Below, in pieces: positions 14,930 through 21,645 of a stretch of 23,204 nt of DNA. This DNA is from an uncultured Bacilli bacterium (GTDB lineage: Bacteria; Bacillota_I; Bacilli_A; RF39; UBA660), in contig CAKPNP010000019.1 in NCBI GenBank assembly GCA_934169415.1, positions 1-23,204 on the forward strand. The letters run 5' to 3'. The position numbers and the translations under genes were made by a program. A model generated the notes under the pieces. The model was not told the origin of the DNA and did not search any database. It saw only the letters and a list, made by a program, of their open reading frames with translations. Position 1 is the first letter of the stretch; each line of letters opens with the position of its first letter.

Positions 14930-16879
14930 TTATGTTATAAGAACATTTTTATATTTTTCTATTTCACTTACAAAGGGACTTTTATATTTTTCATCATATA
15001 AAATATATACTTTATTTTTAGTTCTAGTAAGTGCTACATAAAATAATCTTCTTTCTTCTAAAACATCACTTTTAATAGAAATAAGATTTAATAAATCATC
15101 TGTCTTAACATTCGATAGAAATCCATATACTAATGAATTACAATTAAGTATTATAACATTATCATATCCAAGCCCTTTAGATGAATGAACTGATAAAAAC
15201 GTTATATCTAAATTAGGATACAATAAAGATTTAACTTTATTATTTTCTAACTTAAAATATTTACCTAAATACGGTTTTATATCAAAATTATATCTACCTA
15301 GTATTAAAATATTTTTATTAGGATATTCTTCTACTATTTTACTAATACAATAATTTAGTTTAGTAATACAATTCTTATATTTAACTAATATTATAGGATA
15401 TTTTAAATGTTTATTTGAATTTAATTCTTTTTTTATTTGCAATTTATCCTGCATAACAAAAGATCCTGCTATATCGATAAGTTCTTTACTATTTCTATAA
15501 GTATTAGTTATAAAAGATAAACTACAGTATCCTAATATTTTTTTAAAATCTAAAAATAAATTTACTTCACTTCCAGAAAATGAATATATAGCCTGAAAAT
15601 CATCTCCTACAGCTATTATTTTAGAATTACTAGTATCACTTATTTTTTTTATCAATAAAAATCTTTGATATGATATATCTTGATATTCATCTATTATAAT
15701 GTATTTATAATTAGTTTTATCTATAGAATTAGTTGCATTATTTATCATATCTTCAAAATCAATTAAATTATTTTCTTTTAAATAATTTGTATAATAAATA
15801 TATAATTTTTTTACAAATTTTATAAATATTTCTTCTTTGATATTACTTGTTTTAATACTTTCTATATCAATATCTTTTATTTTTATATATTTGATATATG
15901 AATCACAAAAAGAAATAAATTTTTTTAAATAACAGTCTTTATTAGTATCTAAAATAGTTTTATAAATTTCACTATTTGATTTTTTATTGAATTTAAAATT
16001 ATATTTTAATAATAAAGAATTTAAATCATTAATATAATCTTTTTTTAATTTAAATAAAATAAATTTATTTAACAATTTATTTTTAAATAATTCTATATTG
16101 TTATTTATAATTTTTAAATTTATAGAAATATTATCTTGATATATTTTTATATATTTATCAAATATTTTAAAAGATATACCATTAATAAATAAATGATTGC
16201 ATATTAAAAGCTCATCTATACTATTTACTTTTATTCCATTAATTGTAGTAAGCATATTAAAATTTTTATTTAACTCATCATTTAAAAATATAAATTTAAA
16301 CTTAGTTTTATATTCTATAAATTCATTTATACTTTTAAAATTAAAAACATACAAAGGCACATTTATATATTCTTTATAATATTTTAAAAATAAGTTCAAT
16401 GTTTCATTATCATTATATAAAACGTTGTAAAAGAAATATTTTAGTATATCATATGAATTGGTGCACACACTTTTTTTATCTTTAACTAAAGATATAGCCA
16501 AATGATGAAACGTACATATTAAAATATTTAAGTTAAAATCCCTGTTTATTCTTTCTTTTAATTCAGATACCGCTTTATTTGTAAATGATATTACAACTAT
16601 TTCTTCTTCCTTAATATTTAATTTTTCAACTAAATATTTTACCTTTGCAGATATAGTTGTAGTCTTACCACTTCCAGCTCCTGCTATTATCATGTTGTAA
16701 TCTTCATCTATTAATATAGCTTTTCTCTGCTCTATATCAAGCATGATATTATCATCAATACCTTTATATATATTATCAAAATAATCTTTATATTCTATTA
16801 ATTTATCTTTTATAAAATTTTCATTATTAATGCTTCTATCGTTTTCAGTTAAAGTGCTATTACGTTTTGAAATATAAAT
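14930..16879 (-). CDS. UvrD/Rep-type superfamily 1 helicase (helicase IV-like), probable AUU start
   Basis: An SF1A DNA helicase. Counting from the internal ATG at 16744 it is 604 aa, with Walker A AGAGSGKTT (21-29), then SFTNKA, IIIDEYQD (Walker B), GDDFQAIYSFSGS (motif III), TYRNSKEL (motif IV), VHSSKGLGYDNVIIL (motif V) and VALTRTK (motif VI). The middle insert is extremely Lys/Asn/Ile-rich. The reading frame stays open for 45 codons upstream of that ATG with no ATG, GTG or TTG, and this stretch (NFIKDKLIEYKDYFDNI, then LDIEQRKAIL) is the conserved start of helicase IV-like proteins. A perfect GGAGG (16891-16887) lies 7 bases before an in-frame ATT at 16879, which I take as the start (649 aa). 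The product unwinds DNA using ATP, in repair or recombination. Confidence 0.85.
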   Translation of the reverse strand: MYISKRNSTLTENDRSINNENFIKDKLIEYKDYFDNIYKGIDDNIMLDIEQRKAILIDEDYNMIIAGAGSGKTTTISAKVKYLVEKLNIKEEEIVVISFTNKAVSELKERINRDFNLNILICTFHHLAISLVKDKKSVCTNSYDILKYFFYNVLYNDNETLNLFLKYYKEYINVPLYVFNFKSINEFIEYKTKFKFIFLNDELNKNFNMLTTINGIKVNSIDELLICNHLFINGISFKIFDKYIKIYQDNISINLKIINNNIELFKNKLLNKFILFKLKKDYINDLNSLLLKYNFKFNKKSNSEIYKTILDTNKDCYLKKFISFCDSYIKYIKIKDIDIESIKTSNIKEEIFIKFVKKLYIYYTNYLKENNLIDFEDMINNATNSIDKTNYKYIIIDEYQDISYQRFLLIKKISDTSNSKIIAVGDDFQAIYSFSGSEVNLFLDFKKILGYCSLSFITNTYRNSKELIDIAGSFVMQDKLQIKKELNSNKHLKYPIILVKYKNCITKLNYCISKIVEEYPNKNILILGRYNFDIKPYLGKYFKLENNKVKSLLYPNLDITFLSVHSSKGLGYDNVIILNCNSLVYGFLSNVKTDDLLNLISIKSDVLEERRLFYVALTRTKNKVYILYDEKYKSPFVSEIEKYKNVLIT

Positions 16880-16891
16880 AAATATCCCTCC

Positions 16892-16915
16892 AAAAAAATA
16901 TCATAAAGATATTTT
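16892..16915 (-). terminator. Terminator-like hairpin before the helicase gene
   Basis: AAAATATC (16915-16908) pairs with GATATTTT (16902-16895), loop of 5, and T continue to 16892. It overlaps the end of the NodB-like gene and stops just before the helicase Shine-Dalgarno sequence, so helicase expression would depend on read-through. The stem is AU-rich and weak. Confidence 0.45.
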
Positions 16916-17744
16916 ATTCATTAATTAATTCGGGCATATTAATAATTTTAAATCCTTTTTGTTTTATATAATTGATTATTAAGCCTAACTCATTATCTAA
17001 TTTACTACTTACTTTAAAAGTTAAAATTGATCCATTTGTTAAATTCTTTTTCACATTTATATAATAATCTTTATCAATTACATTACTACTTATTGAATAA
17101 TTATTATTAAGTGAACATATTTTTAAAAATTCACTATTTTTTAGATCATTAAAACAAAATAAATATTTTTGATTGTTGATTTTTGATACAACTGCACTCA
17201 TATAATTAATATTACCTTTGCTACTATTAAAAAAACCTATTGTATGATTATTCTTTATTAAATAAGAGATAATTTCATTATTACTATCAAAATAGTCCAT
17301 ATCAACAAAAAAAGTAGCTTTTATATCATTTTTATTTAATATATTAATTATATTATCGATGTTAGAATCAGAATACAAAACGAATGTTAAGGTAATATTA
17401 GTAATACTTTTATTACCACTTATTATATATTTATCATATACTTTATTTACACTAACATTTGGTTTAACTTTATCATATACTAATAAATTTTCGTTAAAAG
17501 TATTATATTTTTTCATATTGTTATAACTTTTATCAACAGAAACTTTTTTCCCCGATACACCAGGTATTATAGTATCATCTAAAATAACAGCATCTATAGC
17601 TTTAACATTATATAAATTTTCGTTATCTTTTATTTGAATTAATAAATCATCATTTTCTTTAATAACATTTGAAATTTCGTTAGTATAAAAAAAACTAAAA
17701 CAAACTAGTGAAATGAATCCGATTATTTCGAATATTCTCTTCAA
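16914..17744 (-). CDS. Catalytically degenerate NodB-fold (polysaccharide deacetylase-like) membrane protein
   Basis: An N-terminal membrane segment is followed by a conserved-looking stretch (AVILDDTIIPGVSGKKVSVD, then NNMKKYNTFNENLLVYDKVK) and a NodB-like domain. The domain aligns with the intact deacetylase at 3640-5043: NDIKATFFVDMDYF matches YDVKATFFVTDQSF, and IKNNHTIGFFNSSKG matches YNEGHAIGLHSSTHS. However the TFDDG motif has become TFVLYSD and the HxxxH metal site has become FNSSKG, so metal binding and catalysis are lost. The start is placed at TTG 17744, 4 bases after GGGTGA; the ATG at 17756 is only 3 bases from the -10 box and would be at or upstream of the transcription start. 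A structural or sugar-binding role is possible. Confidence 0.8.
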   Translation of the reverse strand: MKRIFEIIGFISLVCFSFFYTNEISNVIKENDDLLIQIKDNENLYNVKAIDAVILDDTIIPGVSGKKVSVDKSYNNMKKYNTFNENLLVYDKVKPNVSVNKVYDKYIISGNKSITNITLTFVLYSDSNIDNIINILNKNDIKATFFVDMDYFDSNNEIISYLIKNNHTIGFFNSSKGNINYMSAVVSKINNQKYLFCFNDLKNSEFLKICSLNNNYSISSNVIDKDYYINVKKNLTNGSILTFKVSSKLDNELGLIINYIKQKGFKIINMPELINE

Positions 17745-17759
17745 AGTATCACCCATTTA

Positions 17760-17765
17760 ATTATA
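17760..17765 (-). promoter_or_regulatory. -10 box of the NodB-like gene
   Basis: TATAAT lies 5 bases before GGGTGA, the same geometry as lepA, rsmD and the response regulator. No good -35 is visible. Confidence 0.4.
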
Positions 17766-17783
17766 TGAATTTATATATATAAT

Positions 17784-17813
17784 TTCACATTTTTTTTAAA
17801 TTCTCATAATATA
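17784..17813 (+). promoter_or_regulatory. Promoter region of the Tyr-rich protein, sporulation-sigma-like -10
   Basis: CATAATATA (17805-17813) matches the sigmaK -10 pattern CATAnnnTA and also sigmaE CATAnnnT; CACA (17786-17789) lies 15 bases upstream where a sigmaK -35 (mACm) is expected, though the usual spacer is 16-17. A sigmaA reading is also possible: TTCACA (17784-17789), 17 bases, TAATAT. The choice cannot be made from sequence alone. Confidence 0.35.
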
Positions 17814-17832
17814 AATTGAAAGGAAGTGTACT

Positions 17833-18054
17833 ATGTATAACTACCCAAATTATAATGCATCAAATTTTAATAATTTTAAACAAAATCCAAACACAAATGA
17901 TGAAAGATTTGGTGGATTTGTATTCCCATTTTTATTAGGTGGTGTAACAGGTGCTGCAATAGCTCCAGCATTTTGGAATCCAGGATATGGATATAATAGA
18001 CCATACTACCCACAACCATTTTACCCATATCCTTATCCATATTATTATAGATAA
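17833..18054 (+). CDS. Small Tyr/Pro/Asn-rich protein, possibly spore-coat or surface related
   Basis: A 73-aa protein, the only plus-strand gene. It has an Asn/Tyr-rich N-terminus (MYNYPNYNASNFNNF), a Gly/Phe-rich hydrophobic core of about 22 residues beginning FGGFVFPFLLGGVTGAA that could insert in a membrane, and a C-terminal run of Tyr-Pro repeats (YYPQPFYPYPYPYYYR). AAAGGAAG lies 7 bases upstream of the ATG. Composition resembles small coat or cortex proteins of spore-formers, and the promoter has a sporulation-sigma-like -10, but I do not recognise a named family. It shares a bidirectional terminator with the converging bacteriocin locus. Confidence 0.75.
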   Translation: MYNYPNYNASNFNNFKQNPNTNDERFGGFVFPFLLGGVTGAAIAPAFWNPGYGYNRPYYPQPFYPYPYPYYYR

Positions 18055-18074
18055 AAAACCATTAAAGGTTTTTT
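18053..18074. terminator. Bidirectional terminator between converging genes
   Basis: AAAAAACC (18053-18060) and GGTTTTTT (18067-18074) form an 8-bp stem with a 6-base loop, with T/A runs on both sides. It serves the plus-strand Tyr-rich gene and the minus-strand bacteriocin operon. Confidence 0.85.
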
Positions 18075-18237
18075 ATTTTATGCATATAAGTCCTGATTCT
18101 ATGCATCTTGAAATACTACCTACATAAGTACCTAAGCTAAATATAACTCTTACTAAAATAGGAAGTATAAATATTGTAAATAATAAAATGATTAGTATCA
18201 TTACAACTTTATTTACTAGTTTTAATTTATTGGACAC
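18073..18237 (-). CDS. Third micro-protein of the bacteriocin locus: membrane peptide with bacteriocin-like tail (possible immunity)
   Basis: A 54-aa frame from GTG 18237, overlapping peptide 2 by 16 bases, with GGAAG-rich sequence just upstream; an ATG at 18201 would give 42 aa. The N-terminus is Lys-rich (SNKLKLVNK), followed by one hydrophobic helix of about 22 residues (VVMILIILLFTIFILPIL onward). The tail GSISRCIESGLICIK follows the same pattern as the end of peptide 2 (GSAIRRIGSGRMCPIN): G-S-x-x-R-x-I-x-S-G-x-x-C. There is no Gly-Gly leader, so it is unlikely to be processed by the exporter. A membrane immunity protein that imitates the bacteriocin, or an unprocessed third component, are the main options. 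It is the last gene before the terminator. Confidence 0.5.
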   Translation of the reverse strand: MSNKLKLVNKVVMILIILLFTIFILPILVRVIFSLGTYVGSISRCIESGLICIK

Positions 18238-18383
18238 ATTCTTCCACTTCCTATTCTTCTTATAGCACTTCCAAGACTTCTTCCTACATCCATAAATGAA
18301 TTTACAGCTCTATATATTGAATTTAAAAAGGTCCCTGTAATATTTATTCCGCCAATAACATGTTTTAATTCTTCATTAGTCAT
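18222..18383 (-). CDS. Bacteriocin-like peptide 2 with double-glycine leader
   Basis: A 53-aa peptide. The 12-residue leader MTNEELKHVIGG has the E-E-L-x-x-[VI]-x-G-G pattern recognised and cut by C39 peptidase transporters; cleavage would leave a 41-aa mature peptide that begins INITGTFLNSIYRAVN, continues with DVGRSLGSAIRRIGSGR and ends with a Cys near the C-terminus. The mature part is basic and amphipathic, as in class II bacteriocins. The ATG shares one base with the stop of peptide 1 (TAATG), so translation is coupled. Its pairing with peptide 1 suggests a two-peptide bacteriocin; a signalling peptide is the alternative. Confidence 0.8.
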   Translation of the reverse strand: MTNEELKHVIGGINITGTFLNSIYRAVNSFMDVGRSLGSAIRRIGSGRMCPIN

Positions 18384-18523
18384 TAATTACATCTTAATGG
18401 TCTTACAAAACCATCAACTACTCCTATTATAAATACTACTGCTCCTGCTATAGCTAGTCCAAGACCAAAACTTATACCACCAGCATTTATTTTTTTTAAA
18501 TCTTCATTATCTAATTTAATCAT
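18383..18523 (-). CDS. Bacteriocin-like peptide 1 with double-glycine leader (class IIb, lactobin A/cerein 7B-like)
   Basis: A 46-aa peptide. The leader MIKLDNEDLKKINAGG ends in the Gly-Gly cleavage site with Leu and Ile at the usual upstream positions. The 30-aa mature part begins ISFGLGLAIAGAVVFIIGVV, with small-residue repeats of the G-x3-G type (G-L-G, A-I-A-G-A, G-V-V-D-G) that let helices pack in a membrane, and ends DGFVRPLRCN. This is the form of pore-forming class IIb bacteriocins of the lactobin/cerein/Blp type. AAAGGGTGA lies 6-7 bases upstream. The start overlaps the end of the accessory gene by 8 bases. Confidence 0.87.
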   Translation of the reverse strand: MIKLDNEDLKKINAGGISFGLGLAIAGAVVFIIGVVDGFVRPLRCN

Positions 18524-18887
18524 TAAAAATCACCCTTTCCATATTCTTTATAAAATTAGTTTTTTCTTTTTTTATTTTAATTTTTATTATGTTATTGTCT
18601 ATTTTATATTTATAAGGTAAATCTACATTTAGTATAACTTCATACAAATTATCATTATTTATAATATAATAATCATCACTTATAGAATATATACTAAAAT
18701 TTATCTTTTCATTTTCAATATATAATTCATAATCATTTAATCTAGAAGTGTCTTTTAAATAAAGTACCATTTTATAATCATCTATTTTTTTTATTACTGA
18801 AGAATATGTTTCATACGGATAATATTTATAAAATGATAAAAGTATTAAAAATATCAAAAATAATATTAAGATTAAAATGTATACCAT
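18516..18887 (-). CDS. Small membrane-anchored accessory protein of the bacteriocin exporter (possible minimal HlyD-like adaptor)
   Basis: A 123-aa protein: one N-terminal membrane helix (about 2-20) and an outward beta-rich domain ending in VDLPYKYKIDNNIIKIKIKK and then TNFIKNMERVIF. That ending resembles the last beta segment of HlyD/MFP export adaptors, but the coiled-coil and lipoyl parts of a normal ~450-aa adaptor are absent. The assignment is by position and pattern and is tentative. The annotated ATG (18887) has no Shine-Dalgarno sequence; the frame stays open for 22 more codons upstream (to 18954, overlapping the end of the transporter) without ATG, GTG or TTG, and that stretch (FNISINILNKKYKYI) would make a sensible cytoplasmic tail. 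The true start is uncertain. An immunity role is the alternative. Confidence 0.65.
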   Translation of the reverse strand: MVYILILILFLIFLILLSFYKYYPYETYSSVIKKIDDYKMVLYLKDTSRLNDYELYIENEKINFSIYSISDDYYIINNDNLYEVILNVDLPYKYKIDNNIIKIKIKKEKTNFIKNMERVIFND

Positions 18888-18945
18888 TATATATTTATAT
18901 TTTTTATTTAATATATTTATTGATATATTAAATACATCTATACTA

Positions 18946-20958
18946 TCATAAATTATCTATAACACCATCCTTTAAATTTAATACTTTATCAAATATATTT
19001 TTATTATCAAGTCTATGAGAAATATAAATAATTGTACTATTTTTATATTCTTTAAATAAATTATTTAATATTTTAGCCTCACTTATAATATCTACTTGAT
19101 TTAAGGCTTCATCAAGAATTAAAATATTAAAATCATTATTAAGTGCTCTTGCAAGTACAATTCTTTGTTGTTCACCACCTGATATATTAAATCCACCCTC
19201 TTCAATTAACGTATTGTATCCAAGCTCATTTTTATTAATAATATCATCAAGTAAACATATTTTAGATAATTTTTTTATATTACCACCTATGTTATTAATT
19301 ATAGTATCTGTAAATAAAATTTCCTTTTGTGAAATATAAATAATATCATTTTTCATATAATCATTTATATCAATATTATCTATATCAATTTTATTTCTAT
19401 CTACCTTATAATAACCTTTTAATATTTTAGCCAAAGTAGATTTCCCACTTCCACTATGCCCTGTTATCATTACTTTTTGGCCTTGTTTAATATTTAAATT
19501 AATACACTTTAAAACTTCTTTATCATTGTAACTGTAACTTAAATTTTTAATATTTATATCACCCTTAATAGAAGTTGAAATTACTCCACCATGTTTTTCT
19601 TCTTCGTATAGGTTTATAACTTTTCTAATTGATATAATCGACTCATTTAAAATTTTAATTAATTCAATTATATTTTTAATTGGTTCTAAAGAATAACTAA
19701 ACAAAAAATTTATTGTTAAAAGAGAAGATAAAGTTAAATTATTATTAATAATTAGATATACTCCAAATAATATAATAAACAAAAATCCAAACTCATCAAT
19801 CATATTTTTAAATAAATTTTCTTTATTAAGTGTATTTTCTAAATCAAACACTTTATTTAGTAACGATACATATTTACTTTCATACTTAGATATTATTTTT
19901 TCTTCTTTATTACATCCCTTAAAATAATTATATGAATTGATTGCCTCAACCATATAAGAAGTACTAAAAGCTTTAAGGTCTTTATATTCATCTATTTTAT
20001 TATTAATAGTTTTATTAAATAATAAAATAATTAAAATATATATTAATATAATTATTAATGTCATAAAGAATAATTTGGAATTAATAAAATAGATTAGAAT
20101 AAGTGATATTAAAGTCATAGGAATATCAATAAATAAGCTGATAACCTTACTTATTAAATTTCTAATAACATCTAAATCATTCATTCTAGATACTATTTCA
20201 CCTACCGTATTAGATGAATAAAAATGGTAAGGAAGATGAATAATATTTTTGAAAGTTTCAAAATTAAGATTTAAATCTATCTTTTGATTTATTATCATTA
20301 TTAACTTATTTCTTATAAATATAGATACTATCTTTAATATAGAAATAAGCATAAAAAATAGAAATATTAAATTAACTTTTGAATTTGAAGGGATACTATC
20401 AATTATAAATTGCATATAAAATGCAGTAATCATAGAAAATAACGTTACGAAAACAGATATTATAATAAACTGTTTAATTTCGTTTATCGAAGGTAATATA
20501 ATACTATAAATATATCTATAAAAACTTATTGACTTTACATTTATAACTTTTTGTATCGGATAAGCGTATATTATTATATTTTTAAATATTTTTATAAAAT
20601 CATCAAATCTCATATAATACTCTTTGCCTATAGGATCTTTAATATGTATTTTTTTGGTTTTAAAATTTATTTTATCAACCACGACATAGTGTTTATACAT
20701 ATTATCAATTACAACATAAGCAATAAATGGGCATTTAATATTTAAACTATTTAAATCTTTTAATTCACACTTATAACCACTCGCTTCAAATCCACATCTT
20801 TTAGCTGCATTTATTAAATCATAGGCTGTAGTTCCAGATGTAGAAGTATTGCACATTTCTTTTAATTTGTTAATTGGAATATTTCCCTTATAATGTTTTA
20901 TAATCATAAGTAAACATGCAGGACCACAATCTTTAAATCCTTCTTGAATAACTTTCAT
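18946..20958 (-). CDS. C39-peptidase ABC transporter, bacteriocin processing and export
   Basis: A 670-aa fused protein with the layout of PCAT/ComA/LagD-type exporters. The C39 peptidase (1-130) has catalytic Cys11 in KDCGPACL, His90 in KHYVVVD and Asp108 in IKDP; it cuts leaders after Gly-Gly. A six-helix membrane domain (about 155-440) follows, with the coupling segment HLPYHFYSSNTVGEIVSRMND (short form HLPYHFY...VGEIVSRMND). The ATPase (460-670) shows Walker A GHSGSGKST (500-508), signature ISGGEQQR (592-599), Walker B NILILDEA (611-618) and H-loop His648. The D-loop reads ALNQVD instead of the common TSALD. GGGAGG lies 6 bases from the ATG. It heads the operon with the accessory gene and the peptide genes, which are its likely substrates. 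Confidence 0.95.
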   Translation of the reverse strand: MKVIQEGFKDCGPACLLMIIKHYKGNIPINKLKEMCNTSTSGTTAYDLINAAKRCGFEASGYKCELKDLNSLNIKCPFIAYVVIDNMYKHYVVVDKINFKTKKIHIKDPIGKEYYMRFDDFIKIFKNIIIYAYPIQKVINVKSISFYRYIYSIILPSINEIKQFIIISVFVTLFSMITAFYMQFIIDSIPSNSKVNLIFLFFMLISILKIVSIFIRNKLIMIINQKIDLNLNFETFKNIIHLPYHFYSSNTVGEIVSRMNDLDVIRNLISKVISLFIDIPMTLISLILIYFINSKLFFMTLIIILIYILIILLFNKTINNKIDEYKDLKAFSTSYMVEAINSYNYFKGCNKEEKIISKYESKYVSLLNKVFDLENTLNKENLFKNMIDEFGFLFIILFGVYLIINNNLTLSSLLTINFLFSYSLEPIKNIIELIKILNESIISIRKVINLYEEEKHGGVISTSIKGDINIKNLSYSYNDKEVLKCINLNIKQGQKVMITGHSGSGKSTLAKILKGYYKVDRNKIDIDNIDINDYMKNDIIYISQKEILFTDTIINNIGGNIKKLSKICLLDDIINKNELGYNTLIEEGGFNISGGEQQRIVLARALNNDFNILILDEALNQVDIISEAKILNNLFKEYKNSTIIYISHRLDNKNIFDKVLNLKDGVIDNL

Positions 20959-20975
20959 AAATCACCTCCCTACTA

Positions 20976-20981
20976 GTTATA
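20976..20981 (-). promoter_or_regulatory. Possible -10 box of the bacteriocin operon
   Basis: TATAAC lies 6 bases before the GGGAGG of the transporter gene. No -35 with good spacing is visible; upstream are long A and T runs. Control of the operon cannot be read further. Confidence 0.3.
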
Positions 20982-21012
20982 TACGAAAAAAAATTCAAAA
21001 ATCCTTTTTTTT

Positions 21013-21054
21013 TTCAAAAAAAAATTAAAAAATTGCTATTTTTTTGCATTTTTT
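21013..21054 (-). terminator. Terminator of rsmD
   Basis: AAAAAATGC (21054-21046) pairs with GCA-A-TTTTTT (21036-21027) with one bulged base, then long T-runs follow. It overlaps the rsmD stop codon (21038-21036). Confidence 0.5.
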
Positions 21055-21593
21055 AATTTATTGTTAACAAATTTGTATATATTTACACTTTTACTTCCAT
21101 ATTTTTTAGATTTGATTAAATCCAAATTTGTATCGATTATATACTCTTCAAATTCACAAACTACAATACCTAAATCATTTAATAAATTATATTCACTAAT
21201 CAATTTTAAAGATTCATTAAGTAAATTATTTTTATATGGTGGATCTAATAATATTAAATCAAATTTGATATTTGATTCTTTAAAATATTTTAAAGCACTT
21301 TTAAAATCATAATTTAAAATAACTTTATTTTTAATATCTTTAGTATTTTTTAAAATTGTATTATATGCTATTTTGTTAGAATCATTAAAATAACACATCT
21401 TAGCCCCATTTGATAGAGCTTCTATACCAAGTGAACCACTACCTGAAAATAAATCTAAAACAACCTTATCTTTTATATTATCCTGTACCATGGCAAACAT
21501 TGATTCTTTTACTCTATCCATTGTTGGACGAGTACCATCTATATCAAAACCTAATATATTTTTTCCTTTATAAATACCACTTATAACTCTCAT
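21036..21593 (-). CDS. rsmD: RsmD, 16S rRNA (guanine966-N2)-methyltransferase
   Basis: A 185-aa SAM-dependent methyltransferase of normal length. MRVISGIYKGKNI and TRPTMDRVKESMF (21-33) are typical of RsmD; motif I is DLFSGSGSLGIEAL (47-60), and the catalytic motif IV is LLDPPY (115-120). It modifies G966 of 16S rRNA during 30S assembly. AGGTGA sits 4 bases before the ATG. It follows trigger factor and has its own extended -10 promoter. Confidence 0.96.
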   Translation of the reverse strand: MRVISGIYKGKNILGFDIDGTRPTMDRVKESMFAMVQDNIKDKVVLDLFSGSGSLGIEALSNGAKMCYFNDSNKIAYNTILKNTKDIKNKVILNYDFKSALKYFKESNIKFDLILLDPPYKNNLLNESLKLISEYNLLNDLGIVVCEFEEYIIDTNLDLIKSKKYGSKSVNIYKFVNNKLKNAKK

Positions 21594-21608
21594 GTAATCA
21601 CCTATTTT

Positions 21609-21617
21609 ATTATATCA
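21609..21617 (-). promoter_or_regulatory. Extended -10 promoter of rsmD
   Basis: TGA-TATAAT is a full extended -10 motif; 5 bases separate the hexamer from AGGTGA. The -35 position falls in the loop of the tig terminator and is poor (TTTATC). Confidence 0.5.
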
Positions 21618-21621
21618 AAAG

Positions 21622-21645
21622 AAAAAAAAGTGATAAACACTTTTT
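21622..21645 (-). terminator. Terminator of tig
   Basis: AAAAAGTG (21645-21638) pairs with CACTTTTT (21632-21625), 5-base loop, and T continue to 21622. The first arm overlaps the tig stop codon. Confidence 0.8.

Noticed and set aside
14173..18948. UGA read as tryptophan, as in Mycoplasma
   Set aside because: UGA ends the response regulator (ATGA overlap with the kinase) and the C39 transporter at the expected C-termini; tryptophans in the window use UGG.
12938..20958. Control of the bacteriocin operon by the two-component system
   Set aside because: The genes are 4 kb apart with unrelated genes between, the kinase is not of the peptide-pheromone type, and no shared repeat was seen in front of the transporter.
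20985..21055. Long A and T runs taken as a possible repeat or mobile element end
   Set aside because: No direct or inverted repeats flank them; they are explained by the rsmD terminator and AT-rich spacer.
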